Notes: a model not told the origin generated them from the sequence alone. A stretch of DNA of 64,000 nt from Streptosporangium canum (GCF_900113865.1 NZ_FOQY01000007.1:62001-126000); one strand, 5' to 3'; positions 33,091 through 41,480 are shown, counted from the first letter of the stretch. Numbers and translations are program-made.

Positions 33091-33708
33091 ATGACCACGA
33101 CCGATGAGACGCAGGCGGCCCGCCCGGCGGGCCGCCCCCGCAGCGCCAGGGCAGAGAAGGCGATCATCGACGCGACCCTCGACCTCATGGGCGAGGGCAT
33201 CAGCCTCGCCGAGCTGTCGATCGAGGCGATCGCCGCTCGCGCCGGGGTGGGCAAGACCACCATCTACCGGCGCTGGTCCAACAAGGAGGACCTGGTCGTC
33301 GACGCGCTGGCGAAGCTCAAGTCGCCTCTTCCGGAGATGGGCGGCAGGTCGGTCCGCGAGGACCTGATCGCCTACCTGGAGGTCGTCCGGCGCGACGCCT
33401 GCGACGCGCGCAGCCGGTGCGTCCTGAACATCGCGATGAACGACGCCGAACGGCATCCGCGCCTGGTGGAGCGGATCCGGCAGGCCACGATCGAGCCGCG
33501 CCGGGCGGTGATGAGCGCCCTGCTGCAGCGGGGCATCGCAACGGGGGAGATCCGTGCCGACCTCGACGTGCCCGTCGCGATGGCGACGCTGGTCGGCACG
33601 GTGATGTGGTACGTCCGGAGCGTGGGGCTCGACGGGGTCGATGGGCTCCCGCACGACATCGCCGAGCGGATCGTCGACCAGCTCCTGGCCGGCCTCGCCT
33701 CCCGCTGA
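33091..33708 (+). CDS. TetR family repressor of the DHA2 pump
   Basis: This 205-residue regulator has the TetR HTH at residues ~22-66 (KAIIDATLDLMGEGISLAEL, IAARAGVGKTTIYRRWSNKE) and a helical ligand domain. The TetR_C-like region RCVLNIAMNDAERHPRLVE follows the usual AcrR layout. It is seven bases downstream of the transporter stop, forming a pump-repressor operon that it probably represses through the three-copy operator at 31453-31508. The inducer is unknown. Confidence 0.9.
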   Translation: MTTTDETQAARPAGRPRSARAEKAIIDATLDLMGEGISLAELSIEAIAARAGVGKTTIYRRWSNKEDLVVDALAKLKSPLPEMGGRSVREDLIAYLEVVRRDACDARSRCVLNIAMNDAERHPRLVERIRQATIEPRRAVMSALLQRGIATGEIRADLDVPVAMATLVGTVMWYVRSVGLDGVDGLPHDIAERIVDQLLAGLASR

Positions 33709-33710
33709 GC

Positions 33711-33811
33711 CTTACCTCCCCCCTGAGTCGCGTCTCCTGCTGAGCTTCGCCTCTCGCTGAGTCGCGTCTCCCGCTGAGCCCCCTGAGCCTCGCCTCTCGC
33801 TGAGCCGCGTC
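33711..33811. repeat. degenerate ~15-17 bp tandem repeats
   Basis: About seven imperfect units of the form CGCCTCTCGCTGAG or CGTCTCCCGCTGAG fill most of the gap between the TetR gene and the beta-helix gene. The repeat seems to begin inside the last TetR codons (CCTCCCGCTGAG at 33697-33708), so it may have grown by slippage from the gene end. Confidence 0.6.
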
Positions 33812-33869
33812 TGGGGATCTCGCAGGACAAGTCTAGGCAAAACATGAACATTGTTCTACTCTCGCGGTC

Positions 33870-35903
33870 ATGCGTTCCCTGCGCAGGGTCGCGACCGCCG
33901 TCGCGCTGACCCTCGGCCTGCTGCTGCCCGCCTCCGCCGCCTTCGCCCACGAAGAACGCCCCGTGACCTTCCCCGACGGGTCGGGCAGCGTCCCGGTGCG
34001 CCGTACCGGGGAGCCCGACCTGCTGGTCTGCAAGAACGACCGCGCCGACTTCGGCAGGCGGATCGCGGACTTCCCGCCCGATCTCAGGCGGCGCAACCTG
34101 GAGCTGTTCGAGCGCTGCCAGGAGAAGGGGTACCGCCACCTGCAGGAGGCCGTGGACCGGGTCGACCGGCCCGGGACGAACATCGCCATCCTGCCCGGCG
34201 TCTACCTGGAGGAGCCCAGCCAGCCGGAACCCACCGGCGCCTGCGCCAACCTGAACGCCCGCCAGTCGTCGTGGGGCTACCAGATCCTCTCCTACGAGCA
34301 GCAGAAGCAGTGCCCGCACAACCAGAACCTGGTCGCCATCCTCGGGATCGAGAACCTGCAGATCGAGGGCACCGGAGCGAAGCCGACGGACGTGATCATC
34401 GACGCGCAGTACAAGAAGCTGAACGCGATCCGGGCCGACACCTCCAACGGGATCTACTTCCGCAACTTCACCGCGCAGCGGACCACGTTCAACTCGCTCT
34501 ACATCCTGGCCGCCGACGGCTTCGTCATCGACACGATGCTCACCCGCTGGAACGACGAGTACGGCTTCCTGACCTTCGCCAGCGACCACGGCCTCTACAC
34601 CGACTGCGAGTCGCACGGCAACGGCGACTCGGGCATCTATCCGGGAAGCGCCTCCGACATCAACGACGGCCGTGGCCACGACGTGCCGCGCTACTCCATC
34701 GAGATCCGGCGCTGCAAGAGCCACCAGAACATGGTGGGCTACTCCGGTACGGCGGGCGACTCGGTCTACGTCCACGACAACGAGTTCTACGACAACATGG
34801 GCGGCGCCTCGATGGACAGCGCGTTCGCCGGGCATCCGGGCCTGCCGCAGAACCACGCGCGGTTCGAGCGCAACCGGATCCACGACAACAACCAGGACTA
34901 CTACCGCTACGTCGCCGACGGCACCTGCGCCAAACCCGCGGCCGAACGCGGCTACGAGCGGGGTGTGGTCTGCCCGCAGATCGGCATGCCCCGGGGCACC
35001 GGGATCGTCACGGCGGGCGGCAACTGGAACGTCTTCCGCGACAACTGGATCTGGGGTCACGAGTCGGCCGCGTTCGACCTGCTCGCGGTGCCCGCCTTCA
35101 TCCGGGGCGAGGAGTCCTGGGACAAGCAGTTCGACACCTCCCACCACAACCTCTACGAGGGCAACCACCTCGGGGTGACGCCCGAGGGGGCCGACCGTCC
35201 CAACGGGGCCGGCGTCTCCTGGGACGGCCAGGGAACGGGCAACTGCTGGCAGCGCGGCACCGGCCCCTCCACCCCGTGGGCCCTGCCCGCCTGCGGCTCG
35301 GCCGGGCCGTCCAGGATCCTCGGTGAGCCGGTCAAGCTGGCCAAGAGCTACCTGTGCAACGACTACAGCATCGGCGAGAGGCGGCTACCGGCCGGATGCG
35401 ACTGGTACGGCTCGACCGGCCTGGCCAGGGTCGAGATCCAGCTGGCCCTCGCCACCTCCCTCGTCCTCGGCCTGGTCGCGATCCTGCTCCAGCGCCGCAG
35501 GCTCCGCTCGCGCGCCGCTCTCGCCGTCACCTTCGCCGGGCTCGCGGGCCTGACCCTGGACGTCTTCGGCGCCGCCTACGGCCACACCCCGCTGCCCGCC
35601 GCCGCCCTGGCGCTGATGGGCGTGTGGTGGATCGGGGCCGGACGGCTGTGGCTCGGGAGGGGAGGACCCGCCGGGGGACCGGCGGGCGGCCGGGCGTTCG
35701 GCTGGTTCACGGTCGTGCTCGGCGCCCTCGCCCTGGCCGACGCGTTCGACAAGGCGGTCATGATGATCCCGCTGCTGCCGCTCGGTCCCGGCTGGATCCG
35801 GGGCCTGCTCGCCGGCGTCTGGACCCTCTGGGCGATCGTGCTGCTCGCCCCGGAGCCGCGCCGTACGGCCGCCGCCGCGCGCGTTGAGGAAGTGCCCGCG
35901 TGA
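33870..35903 (+). CDS. secreted right-handed beta-helix protein with C-terminal membrane helices
   Basis: This 677-residue protein has a signal peptide (residues 1-26, ending AFAHEER). A parallel beta-helix region (about residues 90-440) has the repeated short-strand pattern of pectate-lyase/NosD-type proteins: FRNFTAQRTTFNSLYI, DGFVIDTML, HGLYTDCESHGNGDSGIY, IEIRRCKSHQNMVGYSG and VHDNEFYDNMGG. After a Cys-containing segment come about four membrane helices (from VEIQLALATSLVLGLVAILL on). Such helices usually bind or cleave polysaccharide, or act in copper-site assembly. It starts a three-gene overlapping operon with a cupredoxin-like lipoprotein and a membrane protein. Confidence 0.8.
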   Translation: MRSLRRVATAVALTLGLLLPASAAFAHEERPVTFPDGSGSVPVRRTGEPDLLVCKNDRADFGRRIADFPPDLRRRNLELFERCQEKGYRHLQEAVDRVDRPGTNIAILPGVYLEEPSQPEPTGACANLNARQSSWGYQILSYEQQKQCPHNQNLVAILGIENLQIEGTGAKPTDVIIDAQYKKLNAIRADTSNGIYFRNFTAQRTTFNSLYILAADGFVIDTMLTRWNDEYGFLTFASDHGLYTDCESHGNGDSGIYPGSASDINDGRGHDVPRYSIEIRRCKSHQNMVGYSGTAGDSVYVHDNEFYDNMGGASMDSAFAGHPGLPQNHARFERNRIHDNNQDYYRYVADGTCAKPAAERGYERGVVCPQIGMPRGTGIVTAGGNWNVFRDNWIWGHESAAFDLLAVPAFIRGEESWDKQFDTSHHNLYEGNHLGVTPEGADRPNGAGVSWDGQGTGNCWQRGTGPSTPWALPACGSAGPSRILGEPVKLAKSYLCNDYSIGERRLPAGCDWYGSTGLARVEIQLALATSLVLGLVAILLQRRRLRSRAALAVTFAGLAGLTLDVFGAAYGHTPLPAAALALMGVWWIGAGRLWLGRGGPAGGPAGGRAFGWFTVVLGALALADAFDKAVMMIPLLPLGPGWIRGLLAGVWTLWAIVLLAPEPRRTAAAARVEEVPA

Positions 35904-36355
35904 GACGGTCATGGTTGCCGGGGGCCGCGGAGACAGGGCGGACGAGGTTCCCGAAGGAGTGGCGGGTGCTGGGCGTCGCGGGTTCCTGCCTGCTGCTGGC
36001 CGCCTGCAACGTCTCCACCGGCCACCACAACCCCGGCACCGACCACAGCGTGGCCACCGCGCCCCCCGCCTACGACAGCTACGGCGCCCCCAAGGGGCCG
36101 ACGGTCGAGATCGCGATCACCGGCCGGAAGGTGGTGCCGCCTCCCGGACGCGTCGAGGTCGCCAGGGGACAGGCGGTCCGTCTGGTCGTCACCTCCGACG
36201 TCGCCGACGAGATCCACGTCCACGGCTTCGACCTCACCCGCCGCCTGGAACCCGGCCGGCCCGTCACCGTCGACGTCCTTGCCGACCGCACCGGGCTGTT
36301 CGAGGTCGAGACCCATGACTCCGGGCTCGTCCTGACCCAGCTCGCCGTCCGGTGA
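35900..36355 (+). CDS. cupredoxin-like lipoprotein
   Basis: This 151-residue protein has a long basic N-terminus and a lipobox LLAAC at about residues 31-35, so it is likely a lipid-anchored extracytoplasmic protein. The core is a cupredoxin-type beta-sandwich: VEIAITGRKVVPPPGRVEVARGQAVRLVVTSDVADEIHVHGFD, ending FEVETHDSGLVLTQLAVR. HVHGF and THDSG hold candidate metal-binding His residues, but a Cys ligand is absent, as in EfeO/CopC-like variants. It overlaps both neighbours (GTGA on each side), so the three proteins are produced together. Confidence 0.8.
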   Translation: MRRSWLPGAAETGRTRFPKEWRVLGVAGSCLLLAACNVSTGHHNPGTDHSVATAPPAYDSYGAPKGPTVEIAITGRKVVPPPGRVEVARGQAVRLVVTSDVADEIHVHGFDLTRRLEPGRPVTVDVLADRTGLFEVETHDSGLVLTQLAVR

Positions 36356-37671
36356 CCGGCTCCCTGTACGGCGTGGGTCCTCTGCACGGCCTGACCGGTC
36401 CTCTGGACGGCGTGACCGGTTCCCAGGGGGTGACCGGCCTGCTCGCCCACGGACTGGGCAGCCGGCACGACCTGCCGATCCCGCTGTTCTACGCCTTCGC
36501 CGGGGCGTTCGCCGCGCTGTTCGCGTCGTTCCTGGGACTGGCCCTGCTCTGGGCGGACTCGCGGTTCCGGGGCGGTGCGGCGGGGCGGCCGGTGAGGCTC
36601 CCCGAGGGCACGCGGATCCGCTGGGCCCTGCGGGTCCTCGGGCTGGCCGGGGCCGCCTTCGCCGGGGCGTGGATGCTCCTCGGGCCCGACGACCCGGACC
36701 GGAACCCGGCGGCCCACCTGGTCTACGTGGTCCTCTGGGTGGGGCTGGTCCCGGCGTCGCTGCTGCTCGGCCCGGTCTGGCGGCTCGTCAACCCGTTGCG
36801 TACCGTCCACCTGCTGCTCGGCGGCCGGGACAAGGGGCCGGCCCCGTTCGGCTACCGGCCGGCCGCGCTCGGCCTGGCCGCCTTCGCCTGGATGGAGCTG
36901 GTCTCACCGGCCCCCGCCTCGACGACCACGCTGCTGGCCTTCTTCATCCTGTACGGCGCCGCCCAGCTGACCGGTGCCTTCCGGTACGGGACGCGGTGGT
37001 TCGACCGGGCCGACGCCTTCGAGGCCTACTCCGCCCTGATCGGCCGCCTGTCCCCGCTGGGCCGCAGGGACGACGGCAGGCTCGTGCTGCGCAACCCCTT
37101 CGACGGGCTCGACGCCCTGCGCCCGGCCCCGGGGCTGGTCGCCGTGGTGTGCGTGCTGCTCGGCACGACCGGATACGACGGGTTCTCCACCTCCCCGTGG
37201 TGGGTGGACATCCTGCAGACCGGGCCGCTGGGCCGTACCGCCACCGGCACCCTCGGCCTGCTGGCCGCGATCGGCCTCGTGGCGCTCCTCTACCTGGCCT
37301 GCACCGCCGCCGCCGGAGCGATCAGCCGTGGTCACGGCATGGCCCCGCGGTTCGCCCACTCGCTGGTCCCCGTCGCGGTCGGCTACCTGATCGCCCACTA
37401 CTTCTCGCTCCTCGTCATCGAGGGCCAGCAGGCGGCCATCCTCTCCCTGGGGCTGGACCGGACCGTGGACCAGGAGGTGGTGAGCGCCGGCGTGATCGCC
37501 TCCGTCCAGGTGCTGGCCATCGTGACCGGCCACGTGCTCGGCGTGGTCGCGGCCCACGACCGCTCCGTACGGCTCTTCCCGCCGGAGAGGGCGGTCGCCG
37601 GGCAGATCCCGCTGCTGGTCCTGATGGTCTGCTACACCGTCGGCGGGCTCACCCTTCTCTTCGCGGCATGA
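36352..37671 (+). CDS. polytopic membrane protein (fenitrothion hydrolase-like family)
   Basis: This 439-residue protein has about 10-11 predicted helices. The N-terminus has Gly/Leu-rich imperfect repeats (GPLHGLTGPLDGVTG), then HGLGSRHDLPIPLFYAFAG, the conserved entry of a family often annotated as fenitrothion hydrolase after a Burkholderia enzyme. Later segments GFSTSPWW and AHYFSLLVIEGQ look conserved. The annotated name is inherited and the natural role is unknown. With the cupredoxin-like lipoprotein and beta-helix gene overlapping upstream, a membrane complex for copper or electron transfer is a reasonable inference. Confidence 0.75.
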   Translation: MTGSLYGVGPLHGLTGPLDGVTGSQGVTGLLAHGLGSRHDLPIPLFYAFAGAFAALFASFLGLALLWADSRFRGGAAGRPVRLPEGTRIRWALRVLGLAGAAFAGAWMLLGPDDPDRNPAAHLVYVVLWVGLVPASLLLGPVWRLVNPLRTVHLLLGGRDKGPAPFGYRPAALGLAAFAWMELVSPAPASTTTLLAFFILYGAAQLTGAFRYGTRWFDRADAFEAYSALIGRLSPLGRRDDGRLVLRNPFDGLDALRPAPGLVAVVCVLLGTTGYDGFSTSPWWVDILQTGPLGRTATGTLGLLAAIGLVALLYLACTAAAGAISRGHGMAPRFAHSLVPVAVGYLIAHYFSLLVIEGQQAAILSLGLDRTVDQEVVSAGVIASVQVLAIVTGHVLGVVAAHDRSVRLFPPERAVAGQIPLLVLMVCYTVGGLTLLFAA

Positions 37672-37678
37672 TGGGGCC

Positions 37679-38266
37679 GTGGGATCCTCCGTACGCAGAA
37701 ACCCGGTCCAGCGGCGCAGCGTGGATCGGGTGAACCAGATGCTCGACGCGGCGGCGGCCCTGCTCGACGAAGGCGGCTACGACGCGCTGAGCACCCGGGC
37801 GGTGGCGGCCCGCGCCGAGGTGCCGATCGGCTCGATCTACCGCTTCTTCCGCGACAAGCGCGGCCTGGCCGACGCCCTGGCCCAGCGCAACCTGGAGCGT
37901 TTCCTCGCCCGGATCGAGCGGCGGCTGGCGGGAGTGGCGCACTGGCCGGACATGGCCGACCTGATCGTGGACGAATACGTCGAGATGAAACGCACCGTCC
38001 CGGGCTTCGCGGTCGTCGACTTCAGCGGGAACCGGGCGGTGGCCGAATCGCTCGCCGACCACCTGGCCCGGCGGATCGCCCCGGCCGGCCCGGACCACCG
38101 CCCGGTGGACACGGCCGGTCTGCGCCGCCCCCTGCTCGTCGCGGTCGAGGCCGCCGACGCGCTCCTCAAACTCGCCTTCCGCGAGTCTCCCGGCGGCGCC
38201 CCCGGCTACATCGCCGAGACCAAGCAGCTCCTGCGCGCCTACCTGGAACACGTTCTCTCGCGCTGA
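37679..38266 (+). CDS. TetR family regulator
   Basis: This 195-residue protein has a TetR HTH at about residues 15-65 (VNQMLDAAAALLDEGGYDAL, AVAARAEVPIGSIYRFFRDK) and a helical effector domain. It starts at GTG seven bases after the membrane-protein stop, so it is the fourth gene of the beta-helix/cupredoxin operon and probably controls it. The ligand is unknown. Confidence 0.88.
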   Translation: MGSSVRRNPVQRRSVDRVNQMLDAAAALLDEGGYDALSTRAVAARAEVPIGSIYRFFRDKRGLADALAQRNLERFLARIERRLAGVAHWPDMADLIVDEYVEMKRTVPGFAVVDFSGNRAVAESLADHLARRIAPAGPDHRPVDTAGLRRPLLVAVEAADALLKLAFRESPGGAPGYIAETKQLLRAYLEHVLSR

Positions 38267-38393
38267 CCGGGAAACCCGGCGGTCATCGGCACCGACCGGC
38301 CGGTATCCGGGAACGACGGTCGTGGAAACCGCAACCGCTCACCTCCCCGGCCGGATGATGGAGCGGCGAGCGGTTGAGGTGTGTCGGAGAACA

Positions 38394-38489
38394 GTCGTCG
38401 AACTCGCCGAGCTTGACGCCGCCGACGAAGGCGTCCCGTTCGGATTGGGTGAAGAAGAGCTTGGGGCCGTATTCCAGAGCGGCCGAGAT
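38394..38489 (-). pseudogene. truncated DUF397 gene remnant
   Basis: On the minus strand this stretch encodes ISAALEYGPKLFFTQSERDA and then FVGGVKLGEFDD. This matches the C-terminal half of DUF397, whose members end near ...FVxGVKxGEFD. The N-terminal WRKSSYS part is missing, and a TAG lies in frame just upstream at the toxin-antitoxin promoter. Full DUF397 genes pair with XRE regulators in actinomycetes; none is present here. It is a relic truncated at the junction with the toxin-antitoxin pair. Confidence 0.7.
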
Positions 38490-38497
38490 CAGCGGCG

Positions 38498-38541
38498 AAG
38501 TACTCTAAGTACTTGACGTACTTGTGGGCAGAGCTGACGAT
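38498..38541 (+). promoter_or_regulatory. promoter and operator of the toxin-antitoxin-like pair
   Basis: TTGACG (38513-38518) and GACGAT (38536-38541) are 17 bases apart. The -35 element is embedded in a perfect inverted repeat, AAGTAC (38507-38512) TTGAC GTACTT (38518-38523), and a further AAGTACT lies at 38498-38504. An antitoxin bound here would block the promoter, as in autoregulated TA systems. Confidence 0.6.
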
Positions 38542-38565
38542 TGGAGGACCATGCTAGGAGGCTCT

Positions 38566-38982
38566 GTGACATCTCTGCACTACGACAGCTACACCGAGGC
38601 GCGCGCCCACCTCAAGGACCTCTTGGACGCGGCCGCGCGTGGTCAGACCGCCACCCTCCGCCGGGACACGGCCAGAGCCGTTGTGATTGACGCTGAGCGT
38701 CTGCGGGATTTCCTGACCACAGTGACCCCGTCCCGCGCCGAGGTGGTGCCCGAGGACGGCGGCTGGTCGGTGTTCATCCCCGGACTGCCCGTGGCGGCGG
38801 ACGGTCCCACCTTTGACGCGGCGGTCGATGAGATGGTCGACGCTCTCCGCGACTACGCCGAGGACTGGCAGGACCGTCTCCTTGATGCACCCAACCATCG
38901 GGAGAACTGGGGCCTGGTCCTGTTGATCTCCCTTAGCGATGACGATGAGCTACGTCGCTGGCTGACAGGTCAGGCATCGTGA
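38566..38982 (+). CDS. antitoxin-like protein (Phd/YefM plus HicB-like)
   Basis: This protein of about 138 residues starts VTSLHYDSYTEARAHLKDLL, a Phd/YefM-type N-terminus. RDTARAVVIDAERLRDFL follows (antitoxin DNA-binding fold). The C-terminal half, GGWSVFIPGLPVAADGPTFDAAVDEMVDALRDYAEDW, looks like a HicB-type partial RNase H fold. I chose the GTG at 38566 with AGGAGG four bases upstream; ATG 38551 is an alternative. It overlaps the next gene by one base (TGATG). The antitoxin role is inferred from architecture, order and operator. Confidence 0.7.
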   Translation: MTSLHYDSYTEARAHLKDLLDAAARGQTATLRRDTARAVVIDAERLRDFLTTVTPSRAEVVPEDGGWSVFIPGLPVAADGPTFDAAVDEMVDALRDYAEDWQDRLLDAPNHRENWGLVLLISLSDDDELRRWLTGQAS

Positions 38983-39404
38983 TGTGGCCCCAGGCCGCCA
39001 GGGAGGACCACGAGAAGTTCTGTCTGGGAGAAGGGTGGACCAGGGTCCGTGACGCACGTGGCCGTTCGGGAACCCACCACGTCACTTACGAGATATACCT
39101 CCCGGACGGCAGGGTCCTGCGGACCAGGATTTCACATCCGCCCGACCGGACCTCCTACGGTCGCAGCCTGTGGGCGCACATTCTCCGTGACCAACTCGAT
39201 GTCACAGAGGACGAGTTCTGGAAATGCGTGAAGGAAGGCGAGAAGCCGGACCGAGGCCTGCCGATCGTCCCGGCCGAGTCGCTCCCCGCCGACCTCGTCC
39301 ATCTTCTGATCACGCGGGTCGGTCTCAGCGAGGCGGAGATCGCGAGGATGACCAGAGAGGCCGCCATCACCAGATTGCAGCTCTTCTGGTCCGACGGCGC
39401 CTGA
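38982..39404 (+). CDS. toxin-like partner (cytotoxic translational repressor type)
   Basis: This 140-residue basic protein overlaps the antitoxin-like stop. It begins MWPQAAREDHEKFCLGEGWT, then ARGRSGTHHVTYEIYLPDGR, HPPDRTSYGRSLWAHILRDQLDVTEDEFW. I recognise this pattern from actinobacterial genes annotated as cytotoxic translational repressors of TA systems. The His/Lys/Arg-rich core could form a RelE- or HicA-like RNase site, but I cannot point to proven catalytic residues. Toxicity is inferred. Confidence 0.65.
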   Translation: MWPQAAREDHEKFCLGEGWTRVRDARGRSGTHHVTYEIYLPDGRVLRTRISHPPDRTSYGRSLWAHILRDQLDVTEDEFWKCVKEGEKPDRGLPIVPAESLPADLVHLLITRVGLSEAEIARMTREAAITRLQLFWSDGA

Positions 39405-39540
39405 CATGCCGCCGCCGGGCCCGGACCGCACCGCGATGGGCGCGCCGGCCTCCCGCAGCCGGGCGATGTCGCGTTCCACCGTCCGTACGGTCACGCCGAG
39501 CCGCTCGGCGAGCAGGCGGCCCGTGGTGGTGGGGGTAAGC
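39405..39540 (-). pseudogene. truncated HTH (WYL/YafY-type) regulator remnant
   Basis: Minus-strand reading gives TTTGRLLAERLGVTVRTVER, then DIARLREAGAPIAVRSGPGGGMS. This is the N-terminal HTH_11 domain that begins WYL-type regulators, which continue GGGYRL. Here it stops at GGGMS, right at the end of the toxin-like gene. The remaining ~250 codons, including the WYL domain, are gone. With the DUF397 relic on the other side, it marks a deletion or insertion scar around the TA pair. Confidence 0.65.
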
Positions 39541-39608
39541 CGGTCAGGGGCCCACCGGCCGGAAACGGCCCGGAGGGCGCACCACCGGAGCCTGCGGCCA
39601 CCGGACCG

Positions 39609-41393
39609 TCAGCCGGTCGTCTCGCGCCAGCGGTTGGTGATGGGCAGGCGGCGGTCGCGGCCGAAGTTCTTGGGGGTGATCTTGGGTCCCGGGGGATACT
39701 GGCGGCGTTTGTACTCGGCGAGGTCGACCAGGCGGATGATCCGGGCGACCAGGGCCGGGTCGTGGCCGGCGGCGATCAGCTCGGCGGAGCCCATGTCCTT
39801 CTCGACGTAGTCGTCCAGGAGCCGGTCCAGCACGTCGTACTCCGGCAGGGAGTCGGTGTCGCGCTGGTCGGGGCGGAGCTCGGCGCTGGGCTCCTTCTCG
39901 ATGGAGTTCTCCGGGATCGGCGGCACCGCGAAGCCGTGCAGGAACGCGCCCGACCTCCCCGCCTGGGCGTTGCGCCAGCGCGACAGCTTCCAGACCAGGG
40001 TCTTGAGCACGTCCTTGATGGGCGCGAAGCCGCCCGCGGAGTCGCCGTAGAGGGTGGAGTAGCCGGTGGCCAGCTCGCTCTTGTTGCCGGTGGTGAGGAC
40101 CAGGTGGCCGTGCTGGTTGGACAGGCCCATCAGGATCATGCCGCGGACCCGGGCCTGGAGGTTCTCCGCGGCCAGGCCGGACAGCTCGATCTCCTTGTCG
40201 AAGCTGTCCACGATGTCGGCGATCGGCACGGTCCGGGCGTTGATCCCCTGCCGGTTCACCAGCTCCCAGGCGTCCTCCAGGGAGTGCTCGGAGGAGTAGC
40301 GCGAGGGCATCATCACCACGTGCACCCGGTCGGGGCCGATGGCGTCGGAGGCGATCGTGGCGGTCAGCGCCGAGTCGATCCCGCCCGACAGGCCCAGGAT
40401 GACCGACTGGAAGCCGTTCTTGGCGACGTAGTCGCGGACCGCGAGGACCAGCGCCGAGTAGACCTCGGCGATGTCGTCGAGCTGCGGGGCGATCGAGGGC
40501 GGCTCGGGGGCGTACGGCTCGACGGGGAAGGCCGAAAGCTCCAGCCGCTCCACCGTGATGACGGTCCCGTCCCCGGCGTCCACCTGGAACGTGCCGAGGC
40601 CGCCGAACCTGGCCTCGGGCAGCTCCAGGTCCGTGATCAGCAGTTCCTCGGCGAACTGCGCGGCCCGCGCGACCAGCTCGCCGGAGGCGGAGACGATGAG
40701 CGAGTCGCCGTCGAAGACGAGCTCGTCCTGCCCGCCCACCTGGTTGGCGTAGGCGAGGGCGCAGCCCGCCTCCCGTGCCCGGCGGGAGACGAGCGCGAGC
40801 CGCACGTCGTCCTTCTCCTTCTCGTACGGCGAGGCGTTCGGCACCACCAGCAGCCCGGCTCCGGCCTCGGCCACCACCGCGACCGGGCCGCCCTCCTGCC
40901 ACAGGTCCTCGCAGACCGCGATGGCCACGTCGACCCCGTGCAACCGGACGATCGGCAGCCGGTCGCCGCGCACGAAGTAGCGGTATTCGTCGAAGACGCC
41001 GTAGTTGGGCAGGTGGTGCTTGGCGGTCCTGGTGACCACGTGGCCCCGGTGGAGCAGCGCGGCCGCGTCCAGCGGGGCGCCCTTGGGCTGCCCCACCCGC
41101 GGCGCCAGGTCGGCCCGGTCCACGTAGCCCACGACCACCGGGATCTCGCCGAGCCCCTCGTCGGACAGCCGCCGGGCGAGGGCCTCGACCGCGGCGGTGG
41201 AGGCTTCCACGAACGAGCTGCGCAGCACCAGGTCCTCGACCGGATAGCCGGTCAGGAACATCTCGGTGAACACCACCAGGTGCGCGCCGCGGCCGGCGGC
41301 GCGCCGGGTCCACTCGACGAGCTTGTCGGCGTTGCCCGCCAGGTCGCCGACCACGGGATCGGTCTGGGCCAGGGCGATACGGAGTTGAGCCAC
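39609..41393 (-). CDS. nadE: glutamine-hydrolysing NAD+ synthetase
   Basis: This 594-residue two-domain enzyme makes NAD from deamido-NAD, ATP and glutamine. The N-terminal nitrilase-like amidase (residues ~1-270) has the Glu in LVVFTEMFLTGYP, the Lys in RTAKHHLPNYGVFDE and the Cys in VAVCEDLWQEGGP. The C-terminal synthetase has the PP-loop LGLSGGIDSALTATIA and the ATP-site segment TTGNKSELATGYST. The start is ATG at 41393. No operon partner is seen; the upstream gene ends in a strong terminator. Confidence 0.93.
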   Translation of the reverse strand: MAQLRIALAQTDPVVGDLAGNADKLVEWTRRAAGRGAHLVVFTEMFLTGYPVEDLVLRSSFVEASTAAVEALARRLSDEGLGEIPVVVGYVDRADLAPRVGQPKGAPLDAAALLHRGHVVTRTAKHHLPNYGVFDEYRYFVRGDRLPIVRLHGVDVAIAVCEDLWQEGGPVAVVAEAGAGLLVVPNASPYEKEKDDVRLALVSRRAREAGCALAYANQVGGQDELVFDGDSLIVSASGELVARAAQFAEELLITDLELPEARFGGLGTFQVDAGDGTVITVERLELSAFPVEPYAPEPPSIAPQLDDIAEVYSALVLAVRDYVAKNGFQSVILGLSGGIDSALTATIASDAIGPDRVHVVMMPSRYSSEHSLEDAWELVNRQGINARTVPIADIVDSFDKEIELSGLAAENLQARVRGMILMGLSNQHGHLVLTTGNKSELATGYSTLYGDSAGGFAPIKDVLKTLVWKLSRWRNAQAGRSGAFLHGFAVPPIPENSIEKEPSAELRPDQRDTDSLPEYDVLDRLLDDYVEKDMGSAELIAAGHDPALVARIIRLVDLAEYKRRQYPPGPKITPKNFGRDRRLPITNRWRETTG

Positions 41394-41424
41394 GTGCCCA
41401 CCCTATTCCCGGCCGCGCCGGGAG

Positions 41425-41471
41425 CTGTCCAGGGGCGATCGGGGCGCCGGGCCCCGATCACCCCTGGACAG
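41425..41471 (-). terminator. terminator of the beta-propeller gene
   Basis: A 20-base stem (41425-41444 with 41452-41471) has only one mismatch and a seven-base loop. It begins ten bases after the stop of the 41481 gene on the minus strand and insulates nadE from it. Confidence 0.7.
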
Positions 41472-41480
41472 GCCGGCCTC

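Noticed and set aside
33711..33811. CRISPR-like or regulatory repeat array after the TetR gene
   Set aside because: Units are short, imperfect and contiguous; they look like slippage products.
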